From Candidatus Baldrarchaeota archaeon (GTDB lineage Archaea; Asgardarchaeota; Baldrarchaeia; Baldrarchaeales; DXJG01), in assembly GCA_019056805.1 (NCBI GenBank), contig DXJG01000010.1, positions 27,771-91,770 on the forward strand: DNA of 64,000 bases, in the 5' to 3' direction. Numbering within the stretch: the first letter of the stretch is position 1; each line of letters starts with the position of its first letter. This document shows, one piece after another, positions 8,851 to 16,207 of the stretch. The notes below the pieces were generated by a model, which ran no database searches, was not told the origin of the DNA, and saw only the letters and a program-made list of their open reading frames with translations. The position numbers were made by a program, and so were the translations under genes.

Positions 8851-9373
8851 TAAATCTTGTCTTCAACTGTAGAAGTTACCGGTTGCACTTTTTTATCAGA
8901 GCCCCAAAAAACACCAAGTAAAGCCCCATATATCAATGGAACAATAAATGAACCGACAATTGATCCAACCGTCTCATCTCCAACACCCGAAGCAAAGATA
9001 AGAACAATCCAGCCAAGTATTGAGTAGACAATGGCAGTGAGGTAACGTGACTTAATAGGAAATATATAGCATAAAATATCGCATAGACGAGTCCAATAAT
9101 CGTACTGCCAAGAATAAGGATAACATACACGACTACAAAAATACTACCGAATATAATGATCTCAAGTCCTCCAGATCCTCCACCAGACGTTGCAAAACCA
9201 CCAAAAATATAAGAAATAACTGCTCCCAGACCTGCACCTAATCTCCCAAAAACCGCCCCCAAAACAATAACGATGAAAACCGTTAACAACGCAAAAATAA
9301 AACCAAAAACAACACCCACAAATGCACCAGCTCTCATTCCCCTTGTAAGATAAAGCGACATTTCACTCACCAA
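8745..9373 (-). pseudogene. Four-helix membrane protein with start of a zinc ribbon, frameshifted
   Basis: The frame from 9373 encodes strongly hydrophobic helices up to about 9055, then turns into nonsense. A second frame from the same point restores membrane helices (G-W-I-V-L-I-F-A and F-I-V-P-L-I-Y-G-A-L-L-G-V-F-W-G) and a Y-C-P-Q-C half zinc ribbon at about 8840. A one-base shift near 9055 therefore broke one gene. The zinc ribbon is cut at the GCGCGCGC at 8832-8839, where the Ig-like frame begins. The second Cys pair is missing. Membrane-plus-zinc-ribbon genes also occur at 11189 and 17299. Confidence 0.55.
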
Positions 9374-9479
9374 GCTTTAAAACAACTCTTATTCAAATCT
9401 TTCAAAATTTTAAATTAATAGTAAAATCTCAACCTTTTAAAATGATCGTATAAACCATCACAGTATCCTTAAAGTATTG

Positions 9480-9749
9480 TTAAAATATTCCTCGATAAGC
9501 TCTTCTTCGGTGGCGAACATAATAAATAACTACGATTTTCGCCTTAGTATCCACTTGGTAAATAACTCTGTAATCCCCGACCCTAATTCGATAAATTCGC
9601 TCAACACCCCTAAGCTTACGACAATCCGGCGGAAAAGGATTTACTGAAAGCGATTCAACAACCTCAATAATCCTTAAAACATGCTTCGGCTCAATACTCT
9701 CCAAATCCTTCTCAGCCGATCTCTTCCACAAAATTTTATAAGAGCCCAC
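9480..9749 (-). CDS. relE: RelE/ParE-family toxin
   Basis: An 89-residue protein with the full RelE pattern: W-K-R-S-A-E-K-D-L at the N-terminus, a helix pair, C-R-K-L-R-G, then Y-R-I-R-V-G-D-Y-R-V-I-Y and a C-terminal H-R-R-R-A-Y basic end. RelE toxins cleave mRNA at the ribosome. It overlaps the antitoxin gene at 9736-9936 by 14 bases, the usual TA arrangement, with the antitoxin first. The frame is intact, so it is probably functional. Confidence 0.88.
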   Translation of the reverse strand: MGSYKILWKRSAEKDLESIEPKHVLRIIEVVESLSVNPFPPDCRKLRGVERIYRIRVGDYRVIYQVDTKAKIVVIYYVRHRRRAYRGIF

Positions 9750-9936
9750 GACTCCTCAACCTTTTCTTAACCTCTTCAAAAGACACCGTAGGTTCATCTC
9801 GACGCTCAGCAACCACAGCCAAATCATGAAGATCCTCCAAAAGATCCTCAAACTCATCAATAGGAATAATAACCGCAACTTTTCCCCCCTTCTCATCCAC
9901 AATATACTGCCTCTGAACCTTCTTCAAAAACACCAC
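9736..9936 (-). CDS. relB: Phd/RelB-type antitoxin
   Basis: A 66-residue protein. The N-terminal half (Q-Y-I-V-D-E-K-G-G-K-V-A-V-I-I-P-I-D-E-F) has the Phd/YefM-type dimerising fold with the helix that follows. The C-terminal tail (S-F-E-E-V-K-K-R-L) is the part that would wrap the toxin. It overlaps the RelE toxin by 14 bases and starts with ATG at 9936. Such antitoxins usually repress their own promoter, but no clear operator is visible upstream. Confidence 0.8.
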   Translation of the reverse strand: MVFLKKVQRQYIVDEKGGKVAVIIPIDEFEDLLEDLHDLAVVAERRDEPTVSFEEVKKRLRSRGLL

Positions 9937-10271
9937 CCCAACAACCTATAAAGAGAACCTAATAAACTTCTCCAAACCACACCAAATAAACCTTTCCACT
10001 ACCAACCACACCAACAAAAAGTAAGCCCACATCCAACTTAACAACAACAGCAGGTATCCCCACTCTACTATCACTTTCTTCATTAACATTAGAATAAAAT
10101 TCTTTGCTTGTTTTCTTGGCTTAACTGCCTATGCTACTTAGTAAATACAAGTAAAATTTTCTGAAAATTCTAAAAGAAAAAGAGGATATTAGTTAAGTTA
10201 GAAGATCATTGTTCATCATCTTATGAACGCACTCATACTTCTCAAATGTACAAACCTACCTCACTCGAAAA
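9937..10271. other. Intergenic stretch, possible decayed coding DNA
   Basis: No convincing gene. The minus strand at 9946-10089 encodes a 47-residue hydrophobic, Trp-rich peptide directly before the antitoxin, but the composition (T/G-rich on that strand) produces such readings easily. I see nothing else. Confidence 0.4.
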
Positions 10272-10580
10272 TCACTCATAACCTTTAGAATAAAGTATTG
10301 CCGCTCTAGCAAGATCGAAAGCTATATCCCTCAAAGCCGCCGAACGACTAGAAACATCTTCAATACTTTTAGCAATTTTTATTGCTTCCTCGAACATTTT
10401 CTCTGCCTTTTCACGTTCCCCATTCTTAAAAAGCTCAAAAGCAATAGACTTCAAAGCCTTCACACGAAAATTCCCATCCATAATGCTCCTAGCTATTTCA
10501 ACAGCTTCTTCGAATCTTCCAGCCTTGACAATTTCACAAACAATAAAAAATAAGATGATAATAATGGCAAAACCTTCCAT
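10272..10580 (-). CDS. TPR-like helical repeat protein, probably truncated
   Basis: A 102-residue protein with a hydrophobic N-terminus and two helical repeats of the type E-A-x-x-I-A-R-S-I ... R-V-K-A-L-K-S-I-A and E-A-I-K-I-A-K-S-I-E ... R-S-A-A-L-R-D-I-A. These resemble archaeal prenyltransferase/TPR-like tandem repeats, which usually occur in proteins of many repeats, so this is a short or truncated form. Its start overlaps the start of a gene on the other strand at 10564, so the N-terminal hydrophobic part may be an artefact of rearrangement. Function is unknown, probably protein binding. Confidence 0.5.
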   Translation of the reverse strand: MEGFAIIIILFFIVCEIVKAGRFEEAVEIARSIMDGNFRVKALKSIAFELFKNGEREKAEKMFEEAIKIAKSIEDVSSRSAALRDIAFDLARAAILYSKGYE

Positions 10581-11129
10581 TCACCTATTCATGGTTCTTG
10601 GAAGTATCATCTCCATAGTTTTCGGAGTATTAACAAGCTTCTCCCAGGCTTAGGCTATCTTAAAAGCACCATCCACGCCGAAACAATCGTGACCATCGAC
10701 CACCTACCAACCAAATTTCAACCCTACCCATACACCTACAGCCCACTCATAATAAGCTTCGCAGGCATCCTAACCCTAATAGCATCAATTAAACGCGGGG
10801 AAAGAGAACCCATCCTCTGCCTACTAGCAACTACCCTAGACTCCCTAGGAATATTCTCCTCCCTATTCGAAATAGGAATCGAAGTTCTCACATATAGAGG
10901 AGTTGCAACATTTACAATCTATTTTCCCTGGATAGCATACCTAACAATGCTTCTCGGATTCCTAATAATATTTGTAAGCATCATAGTTAGGTTTCGAGGA
11001 TCCACCCTAACTCTCCTAGCCATCCCACTACTCCTACCATTAATAATCCCCACAATCTCCCTCTACATCTACATTATCCCCGAACTTCAAATCACAACGG
11101 CCACAATAATAAATGAAAGCGCGCGCTAA
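10564..11129 (+). pseudogene. Multi-pass membrane protein with a frameshift
   Basis: From the ATG at 10564 the frame encodes a membrane helix (G-S-I-I-S-I-V-F-G-V-L-T) and stops at about 10653. A second frame takes over at the same place (P-G-L-G-Y-L-K-S-T) and runs to 11129 with about four more hydrophobic helices. Together they make a coherent protein of about 187 residues with one frameshift near 10645. The product ends Ser-Ala-Arg-stop within AGCGCGCGCT at 11118-11127. The GTG at 10689 would give a shorter, 146-residue protein. The family is not recognised. Confidence 0.45.
11118..11127. repeat. GCGCGC-core palindrome (one of four in 7.9-11.2 kb)
   Basis: AGCGCGCGCT, a perfect palindrome. 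Related copies lie at 7959-7970 (TAGCGCGCGCTA), 8832-8839 and 11167-11172. Three coincide with the ends or breaks of reading frames, as detailed in the findings. Confidence 0.8.
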
Positions 11130-11188
11130 CATACACTAAACAATAGCTCTATTTAACAAACAAGTGGCGCGCACCTAAACAACTTGCA

Positions 11189-11506
11189 TTACCCATCTGC
11201 CTTAGGTCTTAAGTCTTCCCCACACTCAGGACAGAAATTTACATTAGAGGGGATGCGGGCTTTGCAACTTGGACAAATCGCAAGAAGAGACTCAGATACT
11301 TTAGGCGTTATAGGTGTAGGCTCCAGAGAAACTTTCTTAGGTGAAGGTGCAGAAACCTTCTTCGACGAAGATGTAGCTAACCCCATGACAATAAATAAGA
11401 TACTAAGAACAACGATACCTATTGCAGCCGGGTGTTGTAATCGATTATATGTCCAAAAACCGAATACGAGTAAAAAAATTCCAAAAACCACTTGTCCACG
11501 ATCCAT
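11189..11506 (-). CDS. Two-helix membrane protein with C-terminal zinc ribbon
   Basis: A 105-residue protein with two membrane helices in the first 50 residues (V-F-G-I-F-L-L-V-F-G-F-W and I-V-V-L-S-I-L-F-I-V-M-G-L), a Ser/Pro/Lys linker, and a zinc ribbon C-P-S-C-x10-C-P-E-C in the last 30. A strong ribosome-binding site (AAGGAGGTGG, about 11508-11519 read on the minus strand) precedes the ATG, so the start is secure. Zinc-ribbon-tailed membrane proteins are common and uncharacterised in archaea. No function is assigned. Confidence 0.7.
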   Translation of the reverse strand: MDRGQVVFGIFLLVFGFWTYNRLQHPAAIGIVVLSILFIVMGLATSSSKKVSAPSPKKVSLEPTPITPKVSESLLAICPSCKARIPSNVNFCPECGEDLRPKADG

Positions 11507-11539
11507 TTTTCCACCTCCTTTTCAACATTATTCTTTCTT

Positions 11540-11719
11540 TTAGTTTCTTTTAGAGAGAGAAGAAACCGTTAACCCACAACGGATCTCATAGCAAACTCCC
11601 CTTAGCTCACTTAAGGGGCTTCCTGCATCAGAGAAATACTTGCCCGTAGCTAACACATAAACTGGGACAAGAAATAGAAACATTCTATCCACAGGAACTA
11701 TGAGCCTTCTCAACTCCGA
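11540..11719 (-). pseudogene. Possible TnpB C-terminal tail remnant
   Basis: Sixty codons on the minus strand end at 11540. The reading contains V-P-V-D-R ... A-T-G-K-Y-F-S-D-A-G-S-P-L-S-E, which follows the low-complexity 'P-V-E ... E-A-G-S-P' tails of IS200/IS605 TnpB proteins. On the + strand the Gly-Ser-Pro part forms a 7-bp stem (CCCCTTA/TAAGGGG, 11600-11619). No catalytic domain remains. With the similar piece at 6365-6472 it suggests old IS605-type insertions in this region. Confidence 0.35.
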
Positions 11720-11899
11720 TCAAGACTGATCTAATAAAATATTTCTAGAAACTATAAATACTTTTCGGCTATAAAAGAGGAAGTTACACTATCAATCTCT
11801 GCTATTTTTCTAGGTTCATACACCAATTAGAAGTATTTTAGAGAAAAGCAAAAACACTATGAAAAGAAAGAGCAGTGCAAAACAATGTTTATTAACGTA

Positions 11900-11927
11900 T
11901 TTATATAATGTATCTTTGGTGATACAT
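11900..11927 (+). promoter_or_regulatory. TATA box and palindromic operator of the vapBC pair
   Basis: TTTATATA at 11900-11907 is centred about 25 bases before the ATG at 11929, the spacing of a leaderless archaeal promoter. Directly after it, ATGTATC (11908-11914) and GATACAT (11921-11927) form a perfect 7-bp inverted repeat with a 6-base spacer, ending 1 base before the start codon. This is a fitting site for autorepression by the AbrB-type antitoxin. Confidence 0.65.
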
Positions 11928-11928
11928 A

Positions 11929-12186
11929 ATGGCGATAACCAAATATAGGACAAAAGTGTTAAGCGGATATAGAATAACCATCCCAAAAGAGATCAGAGAA
12001 AAACTCAATATAAAAATCGGAGACGAACTAGAGATAATTGTAGAAAGCGGAAAATTATTAATCCCCATTATCAAAGAAGATCCCGTCATGATGCTCGCCG
12101 GTATAGCAGAAGGCGCACCAACAGAAATCAAAGGAGACGAACTATTTTTAGAAGAACTAAAAAGGAAGATTAAAAATGAAGACTAA
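11929..12186 (+). CDS. vapB: AbrB/SpoVT-type antitoxin VapB
   Basis: An 85-residue protein with the swapped-hairpin AbrB fold: G-Y-R-I-T-I-P-K-E-I-R-E-K-L-N-I-K-I-G-D-E-L-E-I at residues 12-36. The C-terminal tail (from about residue 50) would bind the toxin. It overlaps the PIN-domain gene by 11 bases. The promoter and inverted repeat at 11900-11927 suggest it represses its own transcription. The frame is intact. Confidence 0.88.
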   Translation: MAITKYRTKVLSGYRITIPKEIREKLNIKIGDELEIIVESGKLLIPIIKEDPVMMLAGIAEGAPTEIKGDELFLEELKRKIKNED

Positions 12187-12673
12187 ATTCGTTGACACAC
12201 CAATATTTATAAAATGGATGTCAGCCAAGAAAAACAAACTATCATTAGAAGCTGCAATAAGCGGCTACATCCTCACAAAAATCATGAAAGGCGAAAAAGC
12301 CGTCACAACAACATTAGTAAAAGACGAAGTCATCATATGGCTCTCCAGATACAAAGCAACCGCACTACCAAAATTTATCCAATCCATAAGAGCACTAGTC
12401 AACCTAGAAATCATATCACCAACCCTAAACGACCAAGAAGAAGTATGCAACAACTACGGAAAATACCCACTAGGCATTTCAGACCTAATAAACCTAGCGG
12501 TAATGCACAGAAAAAACATAAACGAAATATATACAACAGACAAAGGATACGCCTCAACAAACATAAAAATAATATTCCACGAACTATCCAAAGAATCAAG
12601 CTTCAAAGCATTCGTAAAAAACCTCAAAAACAAAGGATTCAAACCATCCTTTCCACTAAACCATCAAACATAA
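12176..12673 (+). CDS. vapC: PIN-domain toxin VapC
   Basis: A 165-residue PIN-type RNase. Acidic positions fit the family: D7 in F-V-D-T-P-I-F near the start, E/D around residue 50 (V-K-D-E-V), and D-L-I-N-L-A then T-T-D-K-G-Y further on. Thr-Pro replaces the usual Thr-Asn after the first Asp. It is encoded after and overlaps its AbrB antitoxin. It likely cleaves tRNA or mRNA when free. The length is slightly above the usual 120-145 because of a C-terminal basic tail. Confidence 0.8.
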   Translation: MKTKFVDTPIFIKWMSAKKNKLSLEAAISGYILTKIMKGEKAVTTTLVKDEVIIWLSRYKATALPKFIQSIRALVNLEIISPTLNDQEEVCNNYGKYPLGISDLINLAVMHRKNINEIYTTDKGYASTNIKIIFHELSKESSFKAFVKNLKNKGFKPSFPLNHQT

Positions 12674-12934
12674 CAATAATCAAAACACTACCAACACAGC
12701 AATCAAGAAAAATTAACCACTATCATCATAAAGTCTCATAGATTCATATCATACGCTAATTTTAATTTTCCCTACCATATTAACGTCATACAAAACTTCT
12801 TCATCAAAACACTCAAGTTGTACTATAATGAAGATCTAAGATCTACCTAGCTAATATTCGAAAAACTTAATAGTATTAGTTGTAATACATATTACCACAA
12901 ATTTTTAAAACCTAACAACGTTAGGTGAAACCAG

Positions 12935-13744
12935 ATGAATAAAAAAATACTTGCAATAATTTTAGTAATCATTGCAAGCACCCTAATTTTAGGAAAAACC
13001 TTAAATATTCTTGAAAGATTCCAGGGAACTCAAGAAAATGTTGGATTTGAAGAAAATCCACCTCCCGAAGGAGAAAATATAGATAATGAAGAAATTAAAA
13101 GTACGGAAATTCCGCTTTCAGAACAAGAAATTGAAAACATCTTAACAATTCACATAATCGATGAAACTGATGAGGAAGCTGCAGAAATCGACAATGCGCC
13201 TCCAGGTGGAGCCGTTAGCTGGCCACCAGTAAACATAACAAAAGTCAGCATTGGAACCTATGAAGGATATTTATATGTAAAGTTTGAATTCCTCGGCGAA
13301 ATACCCGTGGAAAAGGAAGAACCAATAGAAATGATAAGTTTCTCAGTAGAGATAGATGCAGACCTTAATTACAATACAGGCTGGCACGGTACAGACATAC
13401 AAATAGCCGTTCACCTAAAATATGACGAAGAAACCCACATCATTGAGCCAGGCGATATAGATGTCACTGTATGGTACAATATACCTACAACCGAAGATGA
13501 GGATGAGGCTCATAATACAGACATAATATATGGAGAATATAAGGGTGGACCTGGAACAAACTACTTCATATTCCGAATACCTATGAACGTCGTTGGTTTA
13601 CATTCTGGACAACAAATTTACTTCTCAGCAGGTGCAGAAGCATCAAGCCCAGAATATCATCACTATGCTTTCGATGGATTAAGATCTCCCCAAATATCAG
13701 TTCCAGGTACAGATGGCAGCCTATTTCTATTAACCATACCCTAG
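12935..13744 (+). CDS. Secreted or membrane-anchored beta-rich protein
   Basis: A 269-residue protein with an N-terminal signal or anchor helix (residues 4-20), an acidic Pro/Glu-rich linker to about 65, and a beta-rich domain with I-G-T-Y-E-G-Y-L-Y-V-K-F-E-F and E-I-D-A-D-L-N-Y-N-T-G. The pattern resembles DOMON/CBM9-like sandwich domains that bind sugars or haem, but I cannot assign a family. There is no lipobox cysteine. A TATA-like AT-rich region lies upstream. It stands alone. Confidence 0.6.
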   Translation: MNKKILAIILVIIASTLILGKTLNILERFQGTQENVGFEENPPPEGENIDNEEIKSTEIPLSEQEIENILTIHIIDETDEEAAEIDNAPPGGAVSWPPVNITKVSIGTYEGYLYVKFEFLGEIPVEKEEPIEMISFSVEIDADLNYNTGWHGTDIQIAVHLKYDEETHIIEPGDIDVTVWYNIPTTEDEDEAHNTDIIYGEYKGGPGTNYFIFRIPMNVVGLHSGQQIYFSAGAEASSPEYHHYAFDGLRSPQISVPGTDGSLFLLTIP

Positions 13745-14151
13745 ACCATAGTATAAGAGCATAAACCACTAATAAGAATAAACGATTCTTATAGCGTGTA
13801 AGAAGAGGGGTGTACCGCCTATCCGATGAAAAAGATTTTGCGATAATACATAAAACTACTTAGTTTTTCTTTCCTTGTCTCCAAATGTTCTGCATTCTTA
13901 GCCTAAAGCTAAAATCCTAAATTCAATAACTCAATGATTTCTTTACTAGCCTCTGAGATTAAAGAAATCGTAATTACGGCTTTTGGGTTATTGTTTTTTC
14001 TTCCCAACCACGTAACCGTACCCTATGAAATCGCTGTATTCTTTGAAAATTTTCCCTATATTTATAAATAAAATGTATAAAAACGTTATATAGATCCTAT
14101 CAATAAACAGTATTTGACAGTGAGATACTAAACTTTCAAATATTTCTTGCC
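13745..14151. other. Intergenic stretch
   Basis: About 400 AT-rich bases between the convergent ends of 12935-13744 (+) and 14152-14856 (-). I see no ORF with coding character, RNA gene or repeated motif. It lies in the zone where strand composition changes. Confidence 0.5.
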
Positions 14152-14856
14152 TTATCTTTTAGTACTTTGAGACTTTTTCCACTTATTATATCCAGATTCC
14201 ATCATTATCCTCTTCATAATCTTAGATATTTTTGTTATCGGAGGCAGATATTTGTAGTCTTCGGCTTGAGCTTCAAACATTATTGAAGGAATTCCTCCAA
14301 CGTAAAGGTCGATGTCCTCTAGGTCCTCAAAGTCTTCATGCCACGAAATTTCATCAAAAACAACCGAACATAACTCTCGAATTTTATCAAGTATTTCATC
14401 TGGTACATTTTGATCGATGATGGCTTCAGCGGCAATTTCCGCTTCTCCATTGACCCTATATATCCAGAGGTAAATATTGTCAACATACAGTGTTGAAGCT
14501 TCCAATTGACCAAGATAAAAATAGATGTAGCCATCTTCATAGTTAACTTCTATATCCTCCACACGATAATGTTCAAGACATTGAAGATGTTTAAGAAGCG
14601 GTCTAACAAACCACCGATAAAAGCGAAACCCCATATCAAGCGCATACATAAACGCAAATCTTAATTGCTTTCTTTTACCCTTGATACGAGGAGGATTCTC
14701 AAGTACAAGAGAATCTACCACAAAATCTCCCATAATCGCTGCAGCACCAATAACTTCTTTAACTAAATCCTCCACCGATACATTAGTTTTCCGACTCAAT
14801 TTCTCTAAATATTCGTAAATAGATTTATCAGCAATATTTACAGTTAATTTTACCAA
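14152..14856 (-). CDS. Hypothetical protein with RHH-like N-terminus
   Basis: A 234-residue protein. The first 45 residues (V-K-L-T-V-N-I-A-D-K-S-I-Y-E-Y-L ... V-S-V-E-D-L-V-K-E-V-I) match a ribbon-helix-helix-like start. The remaining 190 residues are an unrecognised acidic alpha/beta domain rich in Tyr, Asp and Glu, ending in a basic helix. A DNA-binding regulator fused to a sensor-like domain is possible but unproven. A 44-residue ORF ends 16 bases upstream in the same direction. Confidence 0.55.
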   Translation of the reverse strand: MVKLTVNIADKSIYEYLEKLSRKTNVSVEDLVKEVIGAAAIMGDFVVDSLVLENPPRIKGKRKQLRFAFMYALDMGFRFYRWFVRPLLKHLQCLEHYRVEDIEVNYEDGYIYFYLGQLEASTLYVDNIYLWIYRVNGEAEIAAEAIIDQNVPDEILDKIRELCSVVFDEISWHEDFEDLEDIDLYVGGIPSIMFEAQAEDYKYLPPITKISKIMKRIMMESGYNKWKKSQSTKR

Positions 14857-14872
14857 TCTTCACCCCTCCATT

Positions 14873-15007
14873 TCACCTAACTATTTCCATCGTTTCCAAA
14901 TAAGAAATACGATGTTGAATCAGATCAACACCCTGCTCTATTACTCCAAAAAGTAATAAAACAGCAAGCACATTAATATCTACCAAAATACACTCAAGCA
15001 GCACCAT
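14873..15007 (-). CDS. Tiny PIN-like ORF, possibly a deleted VapC
   Basis: Forty-four codons from ATG at 15007. The start (C-I-L-V-D-I-N-V-L-A-V-L-L) matches the first strand and catalytic Asp of VapC toxins. The rest is too short for a PIN domain, suggesting an internal deletion with the two ends joined. It precedes 14152-14856 by 16 bases. It may be a relic rather than a gene. Confidence 0.3.
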   Translation of the reverse strand: MVLLECILVDINVLAVLLLFGVIEQGVDLIQHRISYLETMEIVR

Positions 15008-15104
15008 TCACCCCTATATCCTCCACACACAATACATTAAACAAATCATAACATTTAAACCTTTAGGAAACAAAACCAAGGAATCCTAGTATATATTGAA
15101 AAAC

Positions 15105-15300
15105 CTATGACCTTGCTTTAATTAAAAGGTCAAATCCCCCCTTGCTTCCTCTTTGAGTCATAAGTCTCTCACATGTAGGACAAACCGTAATCACACCTCT
15201 AAGTTTCTCAATCTCTGCCTTCAAATCACCTACCTTAAGTTTTAAACCCTCTATTTTCCTCTCAATCTTCTCTCCAACTCTTCAACGCTCCCCTCACCAA
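15105..15300 (-). pseudogene. Coiled-coil protein fragment with one C-x-x-C, frameshifted
   Basis: The minus strand reads E-K-I-E-R-K-I-E-G-L-K-L-K-V-G-D-L-K then V-C-P-T-C-E-R-L-M and stops at 15105. Just upstream a different frame carries S-V-E-E-L-E-R-R-L, consistent with one coiled-coil protein split by a frameshift near 15270. No start codon is found in either piece. Confidence 0.4.
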
Positions 15301-15318
15301 CTTTCCATAACAGTTTAA

Positions 15319-15450
15319 CTGAATATATTCGCTGTAAGTGACAACTGGTTACTTCTTGGACCTGTTTTAATGATAATAGTAACTATACCAACCATCATTC
15401 TCTTAGAAAAAATTGCACATCAACCGTGGTTCAGGCAATTTAAAATCTAA
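15319..15450 (+). pseudogene. Membrane-protein C-terminal fragment
   Basis: Forty-three codons without a proper start encode one long hydrophobic stretch (L-L-L-G-P-V-L-M-I-I-V-T-I-P-T-I-I-L-L) followed by a basic end and TAA at 15448. It looks like the last helix of a lost membrane protein. Confidence 0.3.
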
Positions 15451-15540
15451 AACCGTCCTTTATTTTGCTTTTGTAAATGTAAAACTCATTTCATGGTAAT
15501 TATTATATTTTTACATAGCCTTTTACTTTTGGTGTTGATA

Positions 15541-15933
15541 ATGACTAAGAGTTACTGTAAGTCTCAGTTAATGGAAATGCTGAACACAAAACTTAAGAAA
15601 GCTATTGAATCAAATTTACTCTCAAAAAATTTTGTTGAACACGTTGAGAAAGAGGAAAAGAAGTTGGAGGAGGATTTTAAAAGTGTGATAAAGGAGATGG
15701 ATAGGGGAATAGGTGATGTGGTTAGTGATTTGCCTGTTTCTTTTAATAAAAATAATATTATTGCTGCGATAGTTAACTATTGTAGGCGTATTTATGTTTT
15801 CATGGATTCTGTAGAATCTTTTATAGACGATTTATTCTCTTATGGTACATTTGGGGAATACAGCTCTTATGTGCTTAAAGAAGAACCTGAAGATTTTCAT
15901 TTATTTGGAAATGAAGATGTTGTAGATGATTAA
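15541..15933 (+). CDS. Small acidic hypothetical protein
   Basis: From the ATG at 15541, 130 residues. I prefer this start to the upstream ATG at 15493, because the segment between them contains the TATA-like sequence (about 15500-15509) and would encode an unlikely hydrophobic leader. The product is helical, with a Lys/Glu-rich first half and a very acidic C-terminus (E-E-P-E-D ... D-V-V-D-D). The family is unknown. It is the first gene with the G/T-rich + strand typical of the right side of the window. Confidence 0.5.
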   Translation: MTKSYCKSQLMEMLNTKLKKAIESNLLSKNFVEHVEKEEKKLEEDFKSVIKEMDRGIGDVVSDLPVSFNKNNIIAAIVNYCRRIYVFMDSVESFIDDLFSYGTFGEYSSYVLKEEPEDFHLFGNEDVVDD

Positions 15934-16077
15934 CTTAACTTGTCATTCTTTTAATTTTTATGTGTATTGTTGTCTATTCGATGACTTTTTAATATTTGAA
16001 CTCCATTTTCTTTACGATCTAAATTTGTAACATTGCTTTCAATTTTTTCGTCTTGCGAAAAATATTCTAGATTTCAA

Positions 16078-16091
16078 CCTACTATAGTAGG
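16078..16091. repeat. Perfect 14-base palindrome
   Basis: CCTACTATAGTAGG lies 117 bases before the GTG of the gene at 16208, followed by six G. It could be an operator or a hairpin. Only one copy was noticed. Confidence 0.6.
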
Positions 16092-16207
16092 GGGGCTACA
16101 AAGTTACTTTAGTAGTTTCTTGGAAAGGTCCTAATTTGCTATGGTGATAATAGTTATATTTTGGTGTTACATTATTTTGTTCTACATGGACTTGGGGGGG
16201 GTCTAGG

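Noticed and set aside
9946..10089. A 47-codon Trp/Leu-rich peptide upstream of the antitoxin
   Set aside because: Such hydrophobic readings arise from the G/T-rich minus strand, and another frame over the same bases looks equally plausible. No homologue is recognised.
12700..15540. Calling a replication origin outright
   Set aside because: No cdc6/orc1 gene or origin-box repeats were seen, so only the composition switch is reported.
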